Below are positions 1-8,571 of a stretch of DNA of 64,000 nt, one piece after another. Source of the stretch: Arthrobacter gandavensis (GTDB lineage: Bacteria; Actinomycetota; Actinomycetes; Actinomycetales; Micrococcaceae); contig NZ_JADKYW010000005.1 of the NCBI RefSeq assembly GCF_015355785.1, forward strand, positions 775,468 to 839,467, read 5' to 3'. The position numbers were made by a program, and so were the translations under genes. Every line of letters starts with the position of its first letter. The stretch's first letter is position 1. The notes under the pieces were generated by a model. The model was given only the letters and a program-made list of their open reading frames with translations. It ran no database searches and had not been told where the DNA came from.

Positions 1-128
1 CGGACCGATTCACGTATGAGATCAGCGTGGGCCAGCAGGCCGTCACCATTCCCGAGACATCCCTCAAAGGGCGCTGGCGGGAACTGGTAGAGCGGGCACG
101 GGACGGCGAAGAGGCCCGTCCGGCCTAG
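1..128 (+). CDS. 3' end of a small protein, possibly emfourin-like
   Basis: Only the last 41 codons are in the window (frame starting at base 3, stop TAG at 126-128). The visible tail begins DRFTYEIS, continues with a short VTIPE strand and ends with a basic/acidic helix containing WRELVERAR. This pattern matches my recollection of the C-terminus of actinobacterial protealysin-inhibitor (emfourin) family proteins, which often sit next to M4 metallopeptidase genes; the upstream gene is outside the window, so the partner cannot be checked. The reading frame is open to the window edge and has normal high-GC codon use. The family name is a weak call; that the stretch is coding is more secure. Confidence 0.45.
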   Translation, partial: DRFTYEISVGQQAVTIPETSLKGRWRELVERARDGEEARPA

Positions 129-219
129 GACACCACGTCAGGCCAGCCGAGACGGCTTTATGCTGCTGGTGCCAAAGACATGTAAAGTGGTTTGTTGTGC
201 CGGTGCTTCACCGGCCAGT

Positions 220-290
220 GCGGGCGTAGCTCAATGGTAGAGCGCTAGCTTCCCAAGCTCGATACGCGGGTTCGATTCCCGTCGCCCGCT
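220..290 (+). tRNA. tRNA-Gly (anticodon CCC)
   Basis: A full cloverleaf can be folded: acceptor stem GCGGGCG (220-226) with CGCCCGC (283-289), D stem GCTC/GAGC, anticodon loop TTCCCAA (250-256) giving anticodon CCC at 252-254, T arm GCGGG-TTCGATT-CCCGT, discriminator T at 290. The anticodon stem has one U-C mismatch. The 3' CCA is not encoded (CCC follows). It reads GGG glycine codons. A strong terminator follows about 20 nt downstream. Confidence 0.95.
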
Positions 291-309
291 CCCATGTGTT
301 GTCTTGCCA

Positions 310-343
310 GCGACTCCGGCCCGGGCCGGAGTCGCTTTTCTTT
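310..343 (+). terminator. Rho-independent terminator of the tRNA-Gly transcript
   Basis: A perfect 26-nt palindrome (GCGACTCCGGCCC and its complement, 310-335) is followed by TTTTCTTT. It separates the tRNA from panD. Confidence 0.85.
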
Positions 344-386
344 GTCCTTCGGGAAGTACCGGGCCGGGCGTAGACTTGAACACGCT

Positions 387-806
387 ATGAACCGCAAAAT
401 GTTTAAGTCGAAGATCCACCGTGCCACCGTGACCCATTCCAACCTCCACTACGTAGGCTCCGTGACCGTGGATGTGGACCTGCTTGAAGCAGCGGACATT
501 CTTCCCGGCGAACTGGTTTCGATCGTGGATGTAGACAACGGTTCCCGGCTCGAAACGTACACTATCGCCGGTGAACGCGGTTCCGGTGTCCTCGGCATCA
601 ACGGGGCGGCAGCGCACCTGGTCAACATCGGGGACAAGGTCATCCTGATCACCTACGCGGATATGAGTACCGAAGAGGCACGCGCCTACGTTCCCGTGGT
701 GGTCCATGTTGACGGCAGCAACCGCATCATCGAGCTCGGCACCGATCCCGCCGAGGCGATCACCCCCGGCACACAGCGCCCGCCGCTCGCTGCCTCCGTT
801 TCCTGA
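387..806 (+). CDS. panD: aspartate 1-decarboxylase proenzyme PanD
   Basis: Converts L-aspartate to beta-alanine for pantothenate and CoA synthesis in the cytosol. The 139-residue protein has the hallmark HYVGS segment: Gly24-Ser25 is the self-cleavage site that yields the pyruvoyl cofactor. The ATG at 387 places this serine at residue 25 as in other family members; the longer open frame from 294 runs through the terminator and is rejected. A TAGACT -10-like hexamer at 371-376 lies 10 nt before the ATG and there is no clear Shine-Dalgarno, so the leader is very short. The C-terminus is a little longer than usual (proline/alanine-rich tail). It appears monocistronic. Confidence 0.93.
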   Translation: MNRKMFKSKIHRATVTHSNLHYVGSVTVDVDLLEAADILPGELVSIVDVDNGSRLETYTIAGERGSGVLGINGAAAHLVNIGDKVILITYADMSTEEARAYVPVVVHVDGSNRIIELGTDPAEAITPGTQRPPLAASVS

Positions 807-854
807 GCCTCCCGCCTCCCGCCTCCCCGTACCGGCCTACGGGCGCACCACTTG

Positions 855-872
855 GTTTCCGCGCGCGGAAAC
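855..872. promoter_or_regulatory. 18-bp perfect palindrome upstream of the sugar ABC operon
   Basis: GTTTCCGCGCGCGGAAAC lies between panD and the ABC operon, about 200 bp before the lipoprotein start. A CG-centred palindrome of this size fits a LacI-family operator, which is common ahead of sugar importers. No T-run follows, so a terminator is less likely. No LacI gene is in the window. Function is inferred. Confidence 0.4.
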
Positions 873-1073
873 GCCTCCCGCGGACTGTTTACCCGCCCCG
901 GACACGGTTGGATAACGGTTCGTTCCCCTGCAACCTGCGCTTTAGCGGGTTTGCCTCCAGAACTGTGGCGCAATGCACCTCGTTGGGCATATGGTCGATC
1001 GAAAGGTTGCTGAGCTTCCTTTCGCGGAACATCACTGAAGTCCGTGCCTACGACGAGGTGGAGGCATATACCC

Positions 1074-2396
1074 ATGCCACAAGGTGCAAAACATCACGGC
1101 AGACACCGGATGAAAAAGTCTGCAGCTGCGGGGTTCGCCCTCGCCGTCGGCGCCACGCTGCTGGCGGGCTGCAGTTCGGATTCCGGCTCAACGCCTACCC
1201 TGACGTGGTACATCAACCCGGACGACGGCGGCCAGGCCGAGCTGGCGAAGCGCTGCACTGACGCTTCGAACGGGGAGTACACCATCGAGACTTCACTCCT
1301 TCCCAACGATGCCCCGTCGCAGAGGGAGCAGCTGGCGCGGCGGCTCGCTGCGGGTGACACCAGCATGGACATCATGAGCCTGGATCCGCCCAACGTCCCT
1401 GAATACGCGGAACCGGGCTACCTGGCGCCGATCCCCGATGATGTACGCGAGCGCACCACCGCCAACGTCCTGGAAGGCGCCCTTGCCGGCGCTACCTGGA
1501 AGGACGAGGTAGTCGCCGTACCGTTCTGGGCCAACACGCAGATTCTCTGGTACCGCAAGTCAGTGGCGGAGGCGGCCGGCCTGGATATGAGCCAGCCCGT
1601 CACCTGGGACCAACTGATGGAGGCCGTAGCCAGCCAGGACAAGTACCTCAGCGTCCAGGGCGCCCGGGCCGAGTCAATGACCGTCTGGGTCAACGCGCTG
1701 ATCGAATCGGCAGGCGGGCAGATCGTGGAGAACCCGGACGCCCCTGCCGACGAGATCCAGCTCGGGATCGATTCCGACGCAGGCAGGAAGGCGGCGGAGA
1801 TCGTCTCAGCCATCGGCAAGGAGGGCCTCGGCGGTCCGGGCCTTCCAACCCAGACCGAGAACTTCTCCATGATCCAGTTCCAGGGCGACAAGGGCGCCTT
1901 CATGGTCAACTACCCCTTCGTCTGGCCGGCGACCAACGCGGCTGTCGAGGAAGGGGCGCTGCCTGCTTCCCTGATCGACGACATTGGGTGGGCCCTCTAT
2001 CCGCAGGTCAACGAGGGCGAGGAAACCGCTCCCCCGCTGGGCGGCATCGATCTGGGCGTCGGGTCCAAGAGCAAGCACCCGGATCTGGCGTTCAAGGCGA
2101 TTGAGTGCATCGTCAGCCCGGAAAACCAGGCCTACTACTTTGCCACGAACGGCAATCCGCCCTCCAACCCGGACGCCTACAACGATCCGGAAGTCGTTGA
2201 CACCTTCCCCATGGCCGGAACTATCCGCGAGTCGCTCGACCTGGCCAAGCCCCGCCCTCAGACTCCCTACTACAACGAAATCTCCACCGGCATCCAGCAG
2301 ACCTGGACGCCGCCGCAGGACGTCGACCCTGAGACAACTCCTGCAACGAGCCAGGAGTTCATTCTTGCGGTCCTGAAGGGAGAGAGGCTGCTATGA
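1074..2396 (+). CDS. sugar ABC transporter substrate-binding lipoprotein (LpqY-like)
   Basis: Extracellular, lipid-anchored receptor of a carbohydrate importer; it hands sugar to the two permeases encoded next. The 440-residue protein has a basic N-region, a hydrophobic stretch and a lipobox LAGC with the lipidated cysteine at residue 33, followed by a serine/glycine linker and a family-1 solute-binding fold beginning LTWYINPDDGG. This opening and the gene order (lipoprotein, two permeases, MsmX-type ATPase) resemble LpqY-SugABC trehalose import, but the substrate is inferred. ATG 1074 is chosen because GAGGTGGAGG ends 9 nt upstream; the ATG at 1110 lacks such a site. The stop overlaps the next start (ATGA). 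Confidence 0.85.
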   Translation: MPQGAKHHGRHRMKKSAAAGFALAVGATLLAGCSSDSGSTPTLTWYINPDDGGQAELAKRCTDASNGEYTIETSLLPNDAPSQREQLARRLAAGDTSMDIMSLDPPNVPEYAEPGYLAPIPDDVRERTTANVLEGALAGATWKDEVVAVPFWANTQILWYRKSVAEAAGLDMSQPVTWDQLMEAVASQDKYLSVQGARAESMTVWVNALIESAGGQIVENPDAPADEIQLGIDSDAGRKAAEIVSAIGKEGLGGPGLPTQTENFSMIQFQGDKGAFMVNYPFVWPATNAAVEEGALPASLIDDIGWALYPQVNEGEETAPPLGGIDLGVGSKSKHPDLAFKAIECIVSPENQAYYFATNGNPPSNPDAYNDPEVVDTFPMAGTIRESLDLAKPRPQTPYYNEISTGIQQTWTPPQDVDPETTPATSQEFILAVLKGERLL

Positions 2397-3355
2397 GTAC
2401 GTCAGTCGAAACACGTGCCGCGGCCAGCGGCAGCCCCAGAGGACGAAGCCCGGGGCTGAGCGACCGGGCCAAGGCTGAACGCCGGCTGGGGTTCTGGCTG
2501 GCCGGGCCCGCATTCATCATCATGCTGGCCGTGACGGCTTATCCCATCCTCCTGGCACTGTGGGACTCCCTCTTCAAGTACCGCCTCACGGCGCCGGATG
2601 ACAGGGAGTTCGTCTTCCTGAGCAACTACGCCACCATCCTCACGGATGAGGTGTTCTGGCGGGACCTGGGTGTCACCCTGCTCATCACCGTGGTCACCGT
2701 GATCATCGAGCTGATTCTCGGCTTCGCGCTGGCCATGGTGATGAACAGCGCACTCAAGGCCGTCCGAGGCTGGCTGCGAACCGCCATCCTGGTGCCCTAC
2801 GGCATCATCACCGTGGTGTCAGCCTTTGCCTGGTTCTACGCCTTCGACATCAACTCCGGGTATGTGAACCACTGGTTCAGCTGGGTCCCGGGGATCAGCA
2901 CCGACCTGAACTGGTTCGCTGACTTCGGCACCGCCATCACGGTCATCATGGCTTCGGAAATCTGGAAGACGACGCCGTTCATCTCACTGCTGCTGCTGGC
3001 CGGTCTGGCGCAGGTTCCCGGCGAGCTGACCGAAGCGGCGGAAGTCGACGGCGCAACCTGGTGGCAGCGGTTCACCCGGGTGATCGTCCCGAATATGAAG
3101 GCCGCCATCATGGTGGCAGTCCTGTTCCGCGCACTCGATGCCTTCAGGATCTTCGACAACGTCTACATCATGACCAAGGGTGCGTACGGCACTGAAACAC
3201 TGTCGCTGCTGGCATACCGCACATCCATTACCCGGCTGGAGATCGGTATGGGTTCCGCGGTGTCCGTCCTGCTGTTCCTCTGCGTGATCCTGATCTGCTT
3301 CATTGCGATCAAGCTCTTCAAGGTGGACCTGACCGGCGCACGAGGGGGCAACTAA
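2393..3355 (+). CDS. sugar ABC transporter permease (SugA/MalF type)
   Basis: Inner-membrane subunit of the importer. The 320 residues have a charged cytoplasmic N-terminus, then about six membrane segments (first near residues 34-60), and the EAA loop that contacts the ATPase at about 213-232 (ELTEAAEVDGATWWQRF). Its start overlaps the lipoprotein stop by 4 nt, and its stop directly abuts the next ATG, so the two permeases are translationally coupled. It belongs to the MalF-like CUT1 family. Sugar specificity cannot be read from the sequence. Confidence 0.9.
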   Translation: MSTSVETRAAASGSPRGRSPGLSDRAKAERRLGFWLAGPAFIIMLAVTAYPILLALWDSLFKYRLTAPDDREFVFLSNYATILTDEVFWRDLGVTLLITVVTVIIELILGFALAMVMNSALKAVRGWLRTAILVPYGIITVVSAFAWFYAFDINSGYVNHWFSWVPGISTDLNWFADFGTAITVIMASEIWKTTPFISLLLLAGLAQVPGELTEAAEVDGATWWQRFTRVIVPNMKAAIMVAVLFRALDAFRIFDNVYIMTKGAYGTETLSLLAYRTSITRLEIGMGSAVSVLLFLCVILICFIAIKLFKVDLTGARGGN

Positions 3356-4198
3356 ATGAAATCGTCACCGATACGCACACGCGTCACCTGGACCATCATC
3401 TCGATCCTGGTGATCATCTATGCACTGTTCCCCGTCGCTTCCATTTTCGCGACCTCGTTCAAGCTCCCCAGCGACCTGACCTCCGGCACCTTCCTGCCAA
3501 CCAACTGGTCCACGGTGAACTATGAGCAGATCCTGGTCGGCGACGCCCAGGAGCTGTTCCTCTCCGCGCTGCGGAACTCGGTCGGCATCTCGCTGATCGC
3601 CACATTCATCGCCGTCGTACTGGCCACTCTTTGCGCCTACGCGATTGCCCGCCTGGACTTCCCGGGCAAGAAGCTCGTGCTGACCACAGCCCTGGGCGTC
3701 TCGATCTTCCCCGTCATCTCGATCGTCACGCCGTTGTTCAATCTCTGGCGGAACATCGGCCTCTACGACACCTGGCCCGGGCTGATCATCCCCTATCTCT
3801 CCCTCACCCTGCCCATCTCCATCTGGACCCTGGCAGCGTTCTTCCGCCAGATTCCCTGGGAGCTGGAGCAGGCAGCGCAGGTCGACGGCGCCACCACCTG
3901 GCAGGCGTTCCGGAAAGCGATCGTTCCGCTCGCCGCTCCCGGTGTCTTCACCACAGCAATCATCGCGTTCTTCATCGCCTGGAACGACTTCGTGTACGGG
4001 ATTTCGCTCACTTCTACCTCGGCTGCGCGGCCGGTGCCTGCAGCTCTGGCATTCTTCACCGGCGCTTCCCAGTTCGAAGCGCCAACCGGAGCGATTTCCG
4101 CAGCCGCGATCATTGTGACCATCCCGGTCGTTGTGCTTGTACTGCTGTTCCAGCGACAGATCGTTTCCGGACTAACCCAGGGCGCCGTCAAGGGCTAG
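3356..4198 (+). CDS. sugar ABC transporter permease (SugB/MalG type)
   Basis: Second permease subunit, 280 residues and six predicted membrane segments. The EAA loop reads LEQAAQVDGATTWQAFRKAIVP and the N-terminus has the MalG-like pattern (TIISILVIIYALFPVASIFATSFK). The ATG follows the previous TAA with no gap; GAGGGGG within the end of the upstream gene serves as its ribosome binding site. The pair with the preceding gene forms the transmembrane pore of a CUT1-type importer. Confidence 0.9.
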   Translation: MKSSPIRTRVTWTIISILVIIYALFPVASIFATSFKLPSDLTSGTFLPTNWSTVNYEQILVGDAQELFLSALRNSVGISLIATFIAVVLATLCAYAIARLDFPGKKLVLTTALGVSIFPVISIVTPLFNLWRNIGLYDTWPGLIIPYLSLTLPISIWTLAAFFRQIPWELEQAAQVDGATTWQAFRKAIVPLAAPGVFTTAIIAFFIAWNDFVYGISLTSTSAARPVPAALAFFTGASQFEAPTGAISAAAIIVTIPVVVLVLLFQRQIVSGLTQGAVKG

Positions 4199-4229
4199 CC
4201 CCCAGACGCAAGGTACTAGAAAAGGAGCC

Positions 4230-5513
4230 ATGAGCATGGCATCTATTACGCTCAACAATCTCGTCAAGAAGTACGGGGACGGCTTTCCGGCTGTCAACGA
4301 CATCAGCCTGGACATTGCCGACGGTGAGTTCATCATCCTGGTGGGCCCCTCCGGCTGCGGCAAGTCGACCCTGCTTCGGATGATCGTGGGGCTGGAGGAC
4401 ATCACCTCCGGTGACCTGCTGATCAACGGAGAGCGCGTCAATGACAAGGCCCCCCGGGACCGGAACCTGGCCATGGTGTTTCAGAACTATGCCCTGTATC
4501 CGCACCTGACGGTGTTCGAGAACATCGCCTTCCCCCTCAGGCTGAACAAGGGGAAATACAACGAGGAGCAGGTCAAGAAGCTGGTGAATGACGCAGCTGC
4601 CACCCTGGAGCTCACCGAGCACCTGGACCGCAAGCCTGCGAACCTCTCCGGCGGGCAGCGGCAGCGTGTGGCCATGGGCCGGGCGATCGTCCGGCAGGCA
4701 GACGCATTCCTGTTCGACGAGCCGCTCTCCAACCTGGACGCCAAGCTGCGCGGCCAAATGCGTTCGGAGATCTCGCAGATGCAGCGGCGCCTCGGCGTCA
4801 CCAGCATCTACGTAACCCACGACCAGACCGAAGCCATGACCCTCGGTGACCGGGTAGCCGTCCTGAAGAAGGGCATCCTCCAGCAGGTGGCCTCCCCCCG
4901 GGAGCTTTACGAGCAGCCGGTCAACCTGTTCGTCGCCGGCTTTATCGGATCTCCGTCGATGAACTTCCTCCCAGCCACCATCAAGGAAGGCAACGTCCTG
5001 GAGACTGCCGTAGGGGACATTCGAATTCCGGAGGACAAAGCAGCCAAGGCCGCCGGCAAGAAGGTGGTGCTGGTGGGTATCCGGCCGGAGTTCTTCGAGG
5101 ACGCGTCCCTCGTCGAAGGGGACAAAAAAGCCAACGGGTCCACCTTCACCGCCCAGATCACCCATACCGAGTGGCTGGGCAATGAGCAGTACGGCTACAT
5201 CCACTTCGACCCCACGCCGGAAGTCCGTGAGCTGCTGGACAACCTGGCCCGGGACATGGACGCTGACGAACTGCGCCCGCAGATTGTGGTGACGCTCGAC
5301 GCCGCCAGCCGGGTGCGCGGCGGACGCGAGGCAGAGCTCTGGCTGGACACCCGGAAGATCCACATCTTCGATCCGGAGACCGGTGAGAACCTGACCCGGG
5401 ACCCGGAAGCCGGAGCGGAGCTGACGGAGGAAGCCAACGAGCGGCGGGCTGAAGAGATCGCCATGGCACGCGAGGAAGTGAAGGAAGCGGCGGCCAGCGC
5501 CGCCGACTCCTAG
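4230..5513 (+). CDS. sugar ABC transporter ATP-binding protein (SugC/MsmX/UgpC type)
   Basis: ATPase that drives the importer. Walker A GPSGCGKST (about 39-47), signature LSGGQRQR, Walker B (FLFDEP) and the switch histidine in YVTHDQTEA are all intact. The roughly 190-residue C-terminal extension contains an OB-fold regulatory region (MalK/UgpC type) and ends in an unusually charged, glutamate- and alanine-rich tail, making it longer (427 residues) than the common 360-380. It is preceded by AAAAGGAG. In many actinobacteria one such ATPase serves several importers; here it is linked to a complete set. Confidence 0.92.
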   Translation: MSMASITLNNLVKKYGDGFPAVNDISLDIADGEFIILVGPSGCGKSTLLRMIVGLEDITSGDLLINGERVNDKAPRDRNLAMVFQNYALYPHLTVFENIAFPLRLNKGKYNEEQVKKLVNDAAATLELTEHLDRKPANLSGGQRQRVAMGRAIVRQADAFLFDEPLSNLDAKLRGQMRSEISQMQRRLGVTSIYVTHDQTEAMTLGDRVAVLKKGILQQVASPRELYEQPVNLFVAGFIGSPSMNFLPATIKEGNVLETAVGDIRIPEDKAAKAAGKKVVLVGIRPEFFEDASLVEGDKKANGSTFTAQITHTEWLGNEQYGYIHFDPTPEVRELLDNLARDMDADELRPQIVVTLDAASRVRGGREAELWLDTRKIHIFDPETGENLTRDPEAGAELTEEANERRAEEIAMAREEVKEAAASAADS

Positions 5514-5594
5514 CCGCCCGCAGCTGGCCGGAGAACCCTCCCTCTGCGGGACCTTCGGTCAGCTGCGCACGGAAACGGCAGGTAACGTAAGAGC

Positions 5595-6578
5595 GTGCAG
5601 GCATCATCACCGGTAATTAAGGCAGTCACCATCTGGCTCACTGCCCTCATGCTCTCCATTGCGGCCGCCGTCGTCGTGGTCTGGCTCGTGAACGCCAAAG
5701 TCTACGGCCCGGCCAAGCAGGTGGAGGACTATTTCCAGGCGCTCCAGGACGGCAACGGCGCCCTGGCCCTGGGCATCCTCAACGCTGAGGTGCCCCAGGC
5801 CAACGCGGCCCTGCTGGACTCGGACGCGCTGCGTGCTTCCACTGAAGGCCTTGAGGTGCTCGGCATGGAGGAGGTCTCCACCTCCGCGGACGGGCGAACC
5901 GACGTTGTGGTCAGCTACCGGCTGGACGGCACTGAACAGCAGTCCACCTTTGAGCTGGAGCAGACCGGCACCCGGTGGATGTTCTTCGACGAATGGTCAT
6001 TCCGGCCCCAGGGCCTGCCCACTGTGCGCATCAACGCGCCCAACCAGAACGAGGCAGAGCTCAACGGGACCCGTGTCCTGCTGCCCGAAGGCAGCAACAC
6101 CTTCGCCGCGTTCTATCCCTCCCGGGTAGCGGCCTCATACACCAGCGGATACTTCGAGGCACCGGAGCAGTCGGCGGTCCTGGCAGGGCCGGGTGACTCG
6201 CAGGACCTGACGCTGCGCAGCCAGGCCACCGAGGAACTGGTCAAGACGGTTGACGCCCGGGTGCGCGAATTCCTGGACAACTGCGCCGGCGAGCAGAACC
6301 GCCTGGCACCTCCGGGGTGCCCGTTCTACCACCTCACGGACAACCGTGTTGAGCCGCCGATCACCTGGGAGATCCTCGAATACCCCACGGTGGAGATTTC
6401 TCCCGCTGACGGGCACTGGGTACTGGCCCCGCTGCAGGGCCAGGCCCGCGTGAGCGCCACCCAGACCGATCTCTTCTCCGGTGCGCAGAGCCCGCTCGTC
6501 GAGGAGAAGGACTTCACCTTCGGTGCCCGGTTATCCGTCACCGACGCCGGGGTATCGCTGACCGCCGTCATCGACTAG
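5595..6578 (+). CDS. membrane-anchored protein of unknown function
   Basis: I do not recognise the family. The 327-residue product has one N-terminal membrane segment (about residues 9-32) and an extracytoplasmic domain rich in beta-strand-like segments. A duplicated layout is suggested: a PAKQVEDYFQALQDGNG region, resembling NTF2-like or DUF4878-type domains that sit outside the membrane, then a domain with two cysteines (DNCAGEQNRLAPPGC) that could form a disulfide. The start is GTG 5595, 6 nt after a TAACGT -10 element (5583-5588) and without a Shine-Dalgarno, the leaderless pattern seen at several other genes here. It is followed by the 60-bp palindrome at 6593. Confidence 0.7.
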   Translation: MQASSPVIKAVTIWLTALMLSIAAAVVVVWLVNAKVYGPAKQVEDYFQALQDGNGALALGILNAEVPQANAALLDSDALRASTEGLEVLGMEEVSTSADGRTDVVVSYRLDGTEQQSTFELEQTGTRWMFFDEWSFRPQGLPTVRINAPNQNEAELNGTRVLLPEGSNTFAAFYPSRVAASYTSGYFEAPEQSAVLAGPGDSQDLTLRSQATEELVKTVDARVREFLDNCAGEQNRLAPPGCPFYHLTDNRVEPPITWEILEYPTVEISPADGHWVLAPLQGQARVSATQTDLFSGAQSPLVEEKDFTFGARLSVTDAGVSLTAVID

Positions 6579-6592
6579 GTCCCCCTCAAAAT

Positions 6593-6652
6593 ATCGAGAT
6601 GACAGAAACTACCCGTATCCGGCCGGATACGGGCAGTTTCTGTTATCTCGAT
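6593..6652. repeat. 60-bp palindromic element A (convergent intergenic)
   Basis: Two 30-nt arms, ATCGAGATGACAGAAACTAC onward and its complement, meet at a CCGG|CCGG centre. They differ at two positions (one G-U wobble, one A-C mismatch). The element fills the gap between two convergent genes and could terminate transcription from both sides. A related element of exactly the same length and with the same ATCGAGA/TCGAT ends lies at 52442-52501. Confidence 0.85.
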
Positions 6653-6657
6653 GGTGG

Positions 6658-8571
6658 TTAGTCGAGGCCGCGGAGGTCCAGGGTCAGCTCCGTTTCCCCG
6701 CCGGCCTGCATGACCACGGGAATCCCCCAGTCCTGCTGGTACAGGTGGCAGGCGGCGTGGTCCGGGATCTCTCCCCCTGGTTCGCCGTCGCAGGCCGCAG
6801 CGCGGGCGGTGATGTGCAGGACTCCCTCGGGAACAGAATCGGAGAGCACCAGGTCACGGACCAGCCCGACGGCAGTTCCGCCGCCGGAAACCAGCAGCTC
6901 TTCCGGGGAGGAAGAGATCTTCAGCTGAGTCGGGTCTCCCCAGCGGTCATCAAGCTTCTGCCCCTTGGGTGCAGCGAACCGGACGGTCAGTCCCACGGTT
7001 CCCGGCTCCATGGCCGTCTTGGGCCGCTGGGTCTGCCGGGCCCCTTCGTCCACGGACTGCGCTTCCTTGGGGATGGGCAGCCGGACCAGCTGGTGTTTGT
7101 TGGCCTCCACGACCACCAGGAGCGGCTCGTCACGCGTCGAGTCCACCAGGACCCCCGAGGGCTCTGCAAGGCCGCGGGTAAGGGTGGAGACGGTCTGCGT
7201 CGCCGGATCGTAGCGGCGCACGGCGCCGTTGTAGGTGTCGGCGATCGCCACGGAGCCGTCCGGAAGGACAGCGACTCCCAGCGGGTGCTGCAGGCGTGCC
7301 TCGGAAGCGTCGCCGTCGCGGTAGCCGAAATCGAACAGCCCGGCGCCGACGGCGGTGTCCACCCTGACGGCGGGCCTGCCTGCGGCGGAGGTGTCGAAAC
7401 GCAGCCGACGCAGTGCGGACGTCTCGGAGTCGGCAACCCAGATGCTGCCTTCAGCGTCCTGGGCCAGCCCCGAGGACTGCGCGAACCACGCCGCGTCGCC
7501 GTCGCCGTCAAGCAGTCCTTCAAGGCCGGTGCCGGCCAGGATGGACGTCGCGCCGGTGGCGGGATCGAAGGTGAAAATCTGGTGGGTTCCAGCCATGGCG
7601 ACCACGGCCTGGCCCAGGGCGGTGGACCACAGCACGTCCCATGGTGAGGAGAGGGACGTTCCCAGCGGATCGGTTCCCAGATCCGTGGAGGCCGGCTCGG
7701 ACTGGTTTTCAGCATCAAGCAGCCGCTGGACGCCGTTGCCGGCCACGGTGGTGACAGCCCCGGTGGCGAGGTTCACGCCCCGCAGGCGGTGGTTGACGGT
7801 GTCTGCCACGAGCACGTCGTAGTCCAGGGTCTCCGCAACGGCTGCGGGGAGCACGGCCAGACCCTGCGGTTCGTTGAACCGGGCCGTGCCGGCATCGCCG
7901 TCGCGCCAGCCCTTGGTGCCTTCGCCGATGACGCGGCGCACGGTGGACAGGTCCGCTTCCAGCTCCACCAGCCTGTGGTGGCCGGTGTCCGTCACCAGGA
8001 ACGTTCCCTCCGGCAGCGCTACGGCCTTGCCCGGGAACCGCAGGTCGCCGGAGGTGGCCTCGGCCGGAACGTAGGGACCGTCGCCGCGGTGCAGGGTGCC
8101 CTTCGCCTCGTGCTCGGCCACAAGTTCGGAGACCAGTGACTCAAGCCCGGCAGCGTGGCCCTCACCGGAGAGGTGGGCCACGATGTAGCCCTCGGGGTCG
8201 ATGACCACCAGGGTGGGCCAGGCGCGGGCCGTGTAGGCCTGCCAGGTGGCCAGCTCCGGGTCGTCGAGGACCGGGCGGTGGATTTCATAGCGTTCGACGG
8301 CGGCAGCCAGTGCCACCGGATCGGCCTCATGCTCGAACTTGGGTGAGTGGACGCCCACCGTCACCAGGACATCGGAATACTTCTCTTCCAGCGGCCGCAG
8401 CTCATCGAGGACGTGGAGGCAATTGATGCAGCAGAAAGTCCAGAAGTCCAGCAGGACGATTTTGCCGCGGAGGTCTTCCAGCCCCAGCTGCTTTCCGCCC
8501 GTGTTGAGCCAGTTGCGGCCTTCCAGCTCGGAGGCCCGGACGCGGTATCCGGCGCGCACCGTTTCAGTCAT
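6658..8571 (-). CDS. thioredoxin-like / NHL-repeat protein
   Basis: A 637-residue fusion. Residues about 1-160 form a TlpA/redoxin-type thioredoxin fold with the motif FWTFCCINCLHV (Cys48 and Cys51 as the CxxC pair). From about 185 onward NHL-type beta-propeller repeats follow (VTDTGHHRLVELE, VADTVNHRLRGVN, IADTYNGAVRRYD), and the end is a small beta-rich domain. There is no signal peptide, so it is probably cytosolic. The same architecture occurs in animals as NHLRC2. The ATG overlaps the stop of the CopD-CtaG gene by 4 nt, so the two are co-translated; a role in redox handling linked to copper or cytochrome oxidase assembly is inference. Confidence 0.88.
   Translation of the reverse strand: MTETVRAGYRVRASELEGRNWLNTGGKQLGLEDLRGKIVLLDFWTFCCINCLHVLDELRPLEEKYSDVLVTVGVHSPKFEHEADPVALAAAVERYEIHRPVLDDPELATWQAYTARAWPTLVVIDPEGYIVAHLSGEGHAAGLESLVSELVAEHEAKGTLHRGDGPYVPAEATSGDLRFPGKAVALPEGTFLVTDTGHHRLVELEADLSTVRRVIGEGTKGWRDGDAGTARFNEPQGLAVLPAAVAETLDYDVLVADTVNHRLRGVNLATGAVTTVAGNGVQRLLDAENQSEPASTDLGTDPLGTSLSSPWDVLWSTALGQAVVAMAGTHQIFTFDPATGATSILAGTGLEGLLDGDGDAAWFAQSSGLAQDAEGSIWVADSETSALRRLRFDTSAAGRPAVRVDTAVGAGLFDFGYRDGDASEARLQHPLGVAVLPDGSVAIADTYNGAVRRYDPATQTVSTLTRGLAEPSGVLVDSTRDEPLLVVVEANKHQLVRLPIPKEAQSVDEGARQTQRPKTAMEPGTVGLTVRFAAPKGQKLDDRWGDPTQLKISSSPEELLVSGGGTAVGLVRDLVLSDSVPEGVLHITARAAACDGEPGGEIPDHAACHLYQQDWGIPVVMQAGGETELTLDLRGLD

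Noticed and set aside
807-835. CCTCCCG short tandem repeats after panD
   Set aside because: Only two to three imperfect units in GC-rich non-coding DNA; no sign of function.
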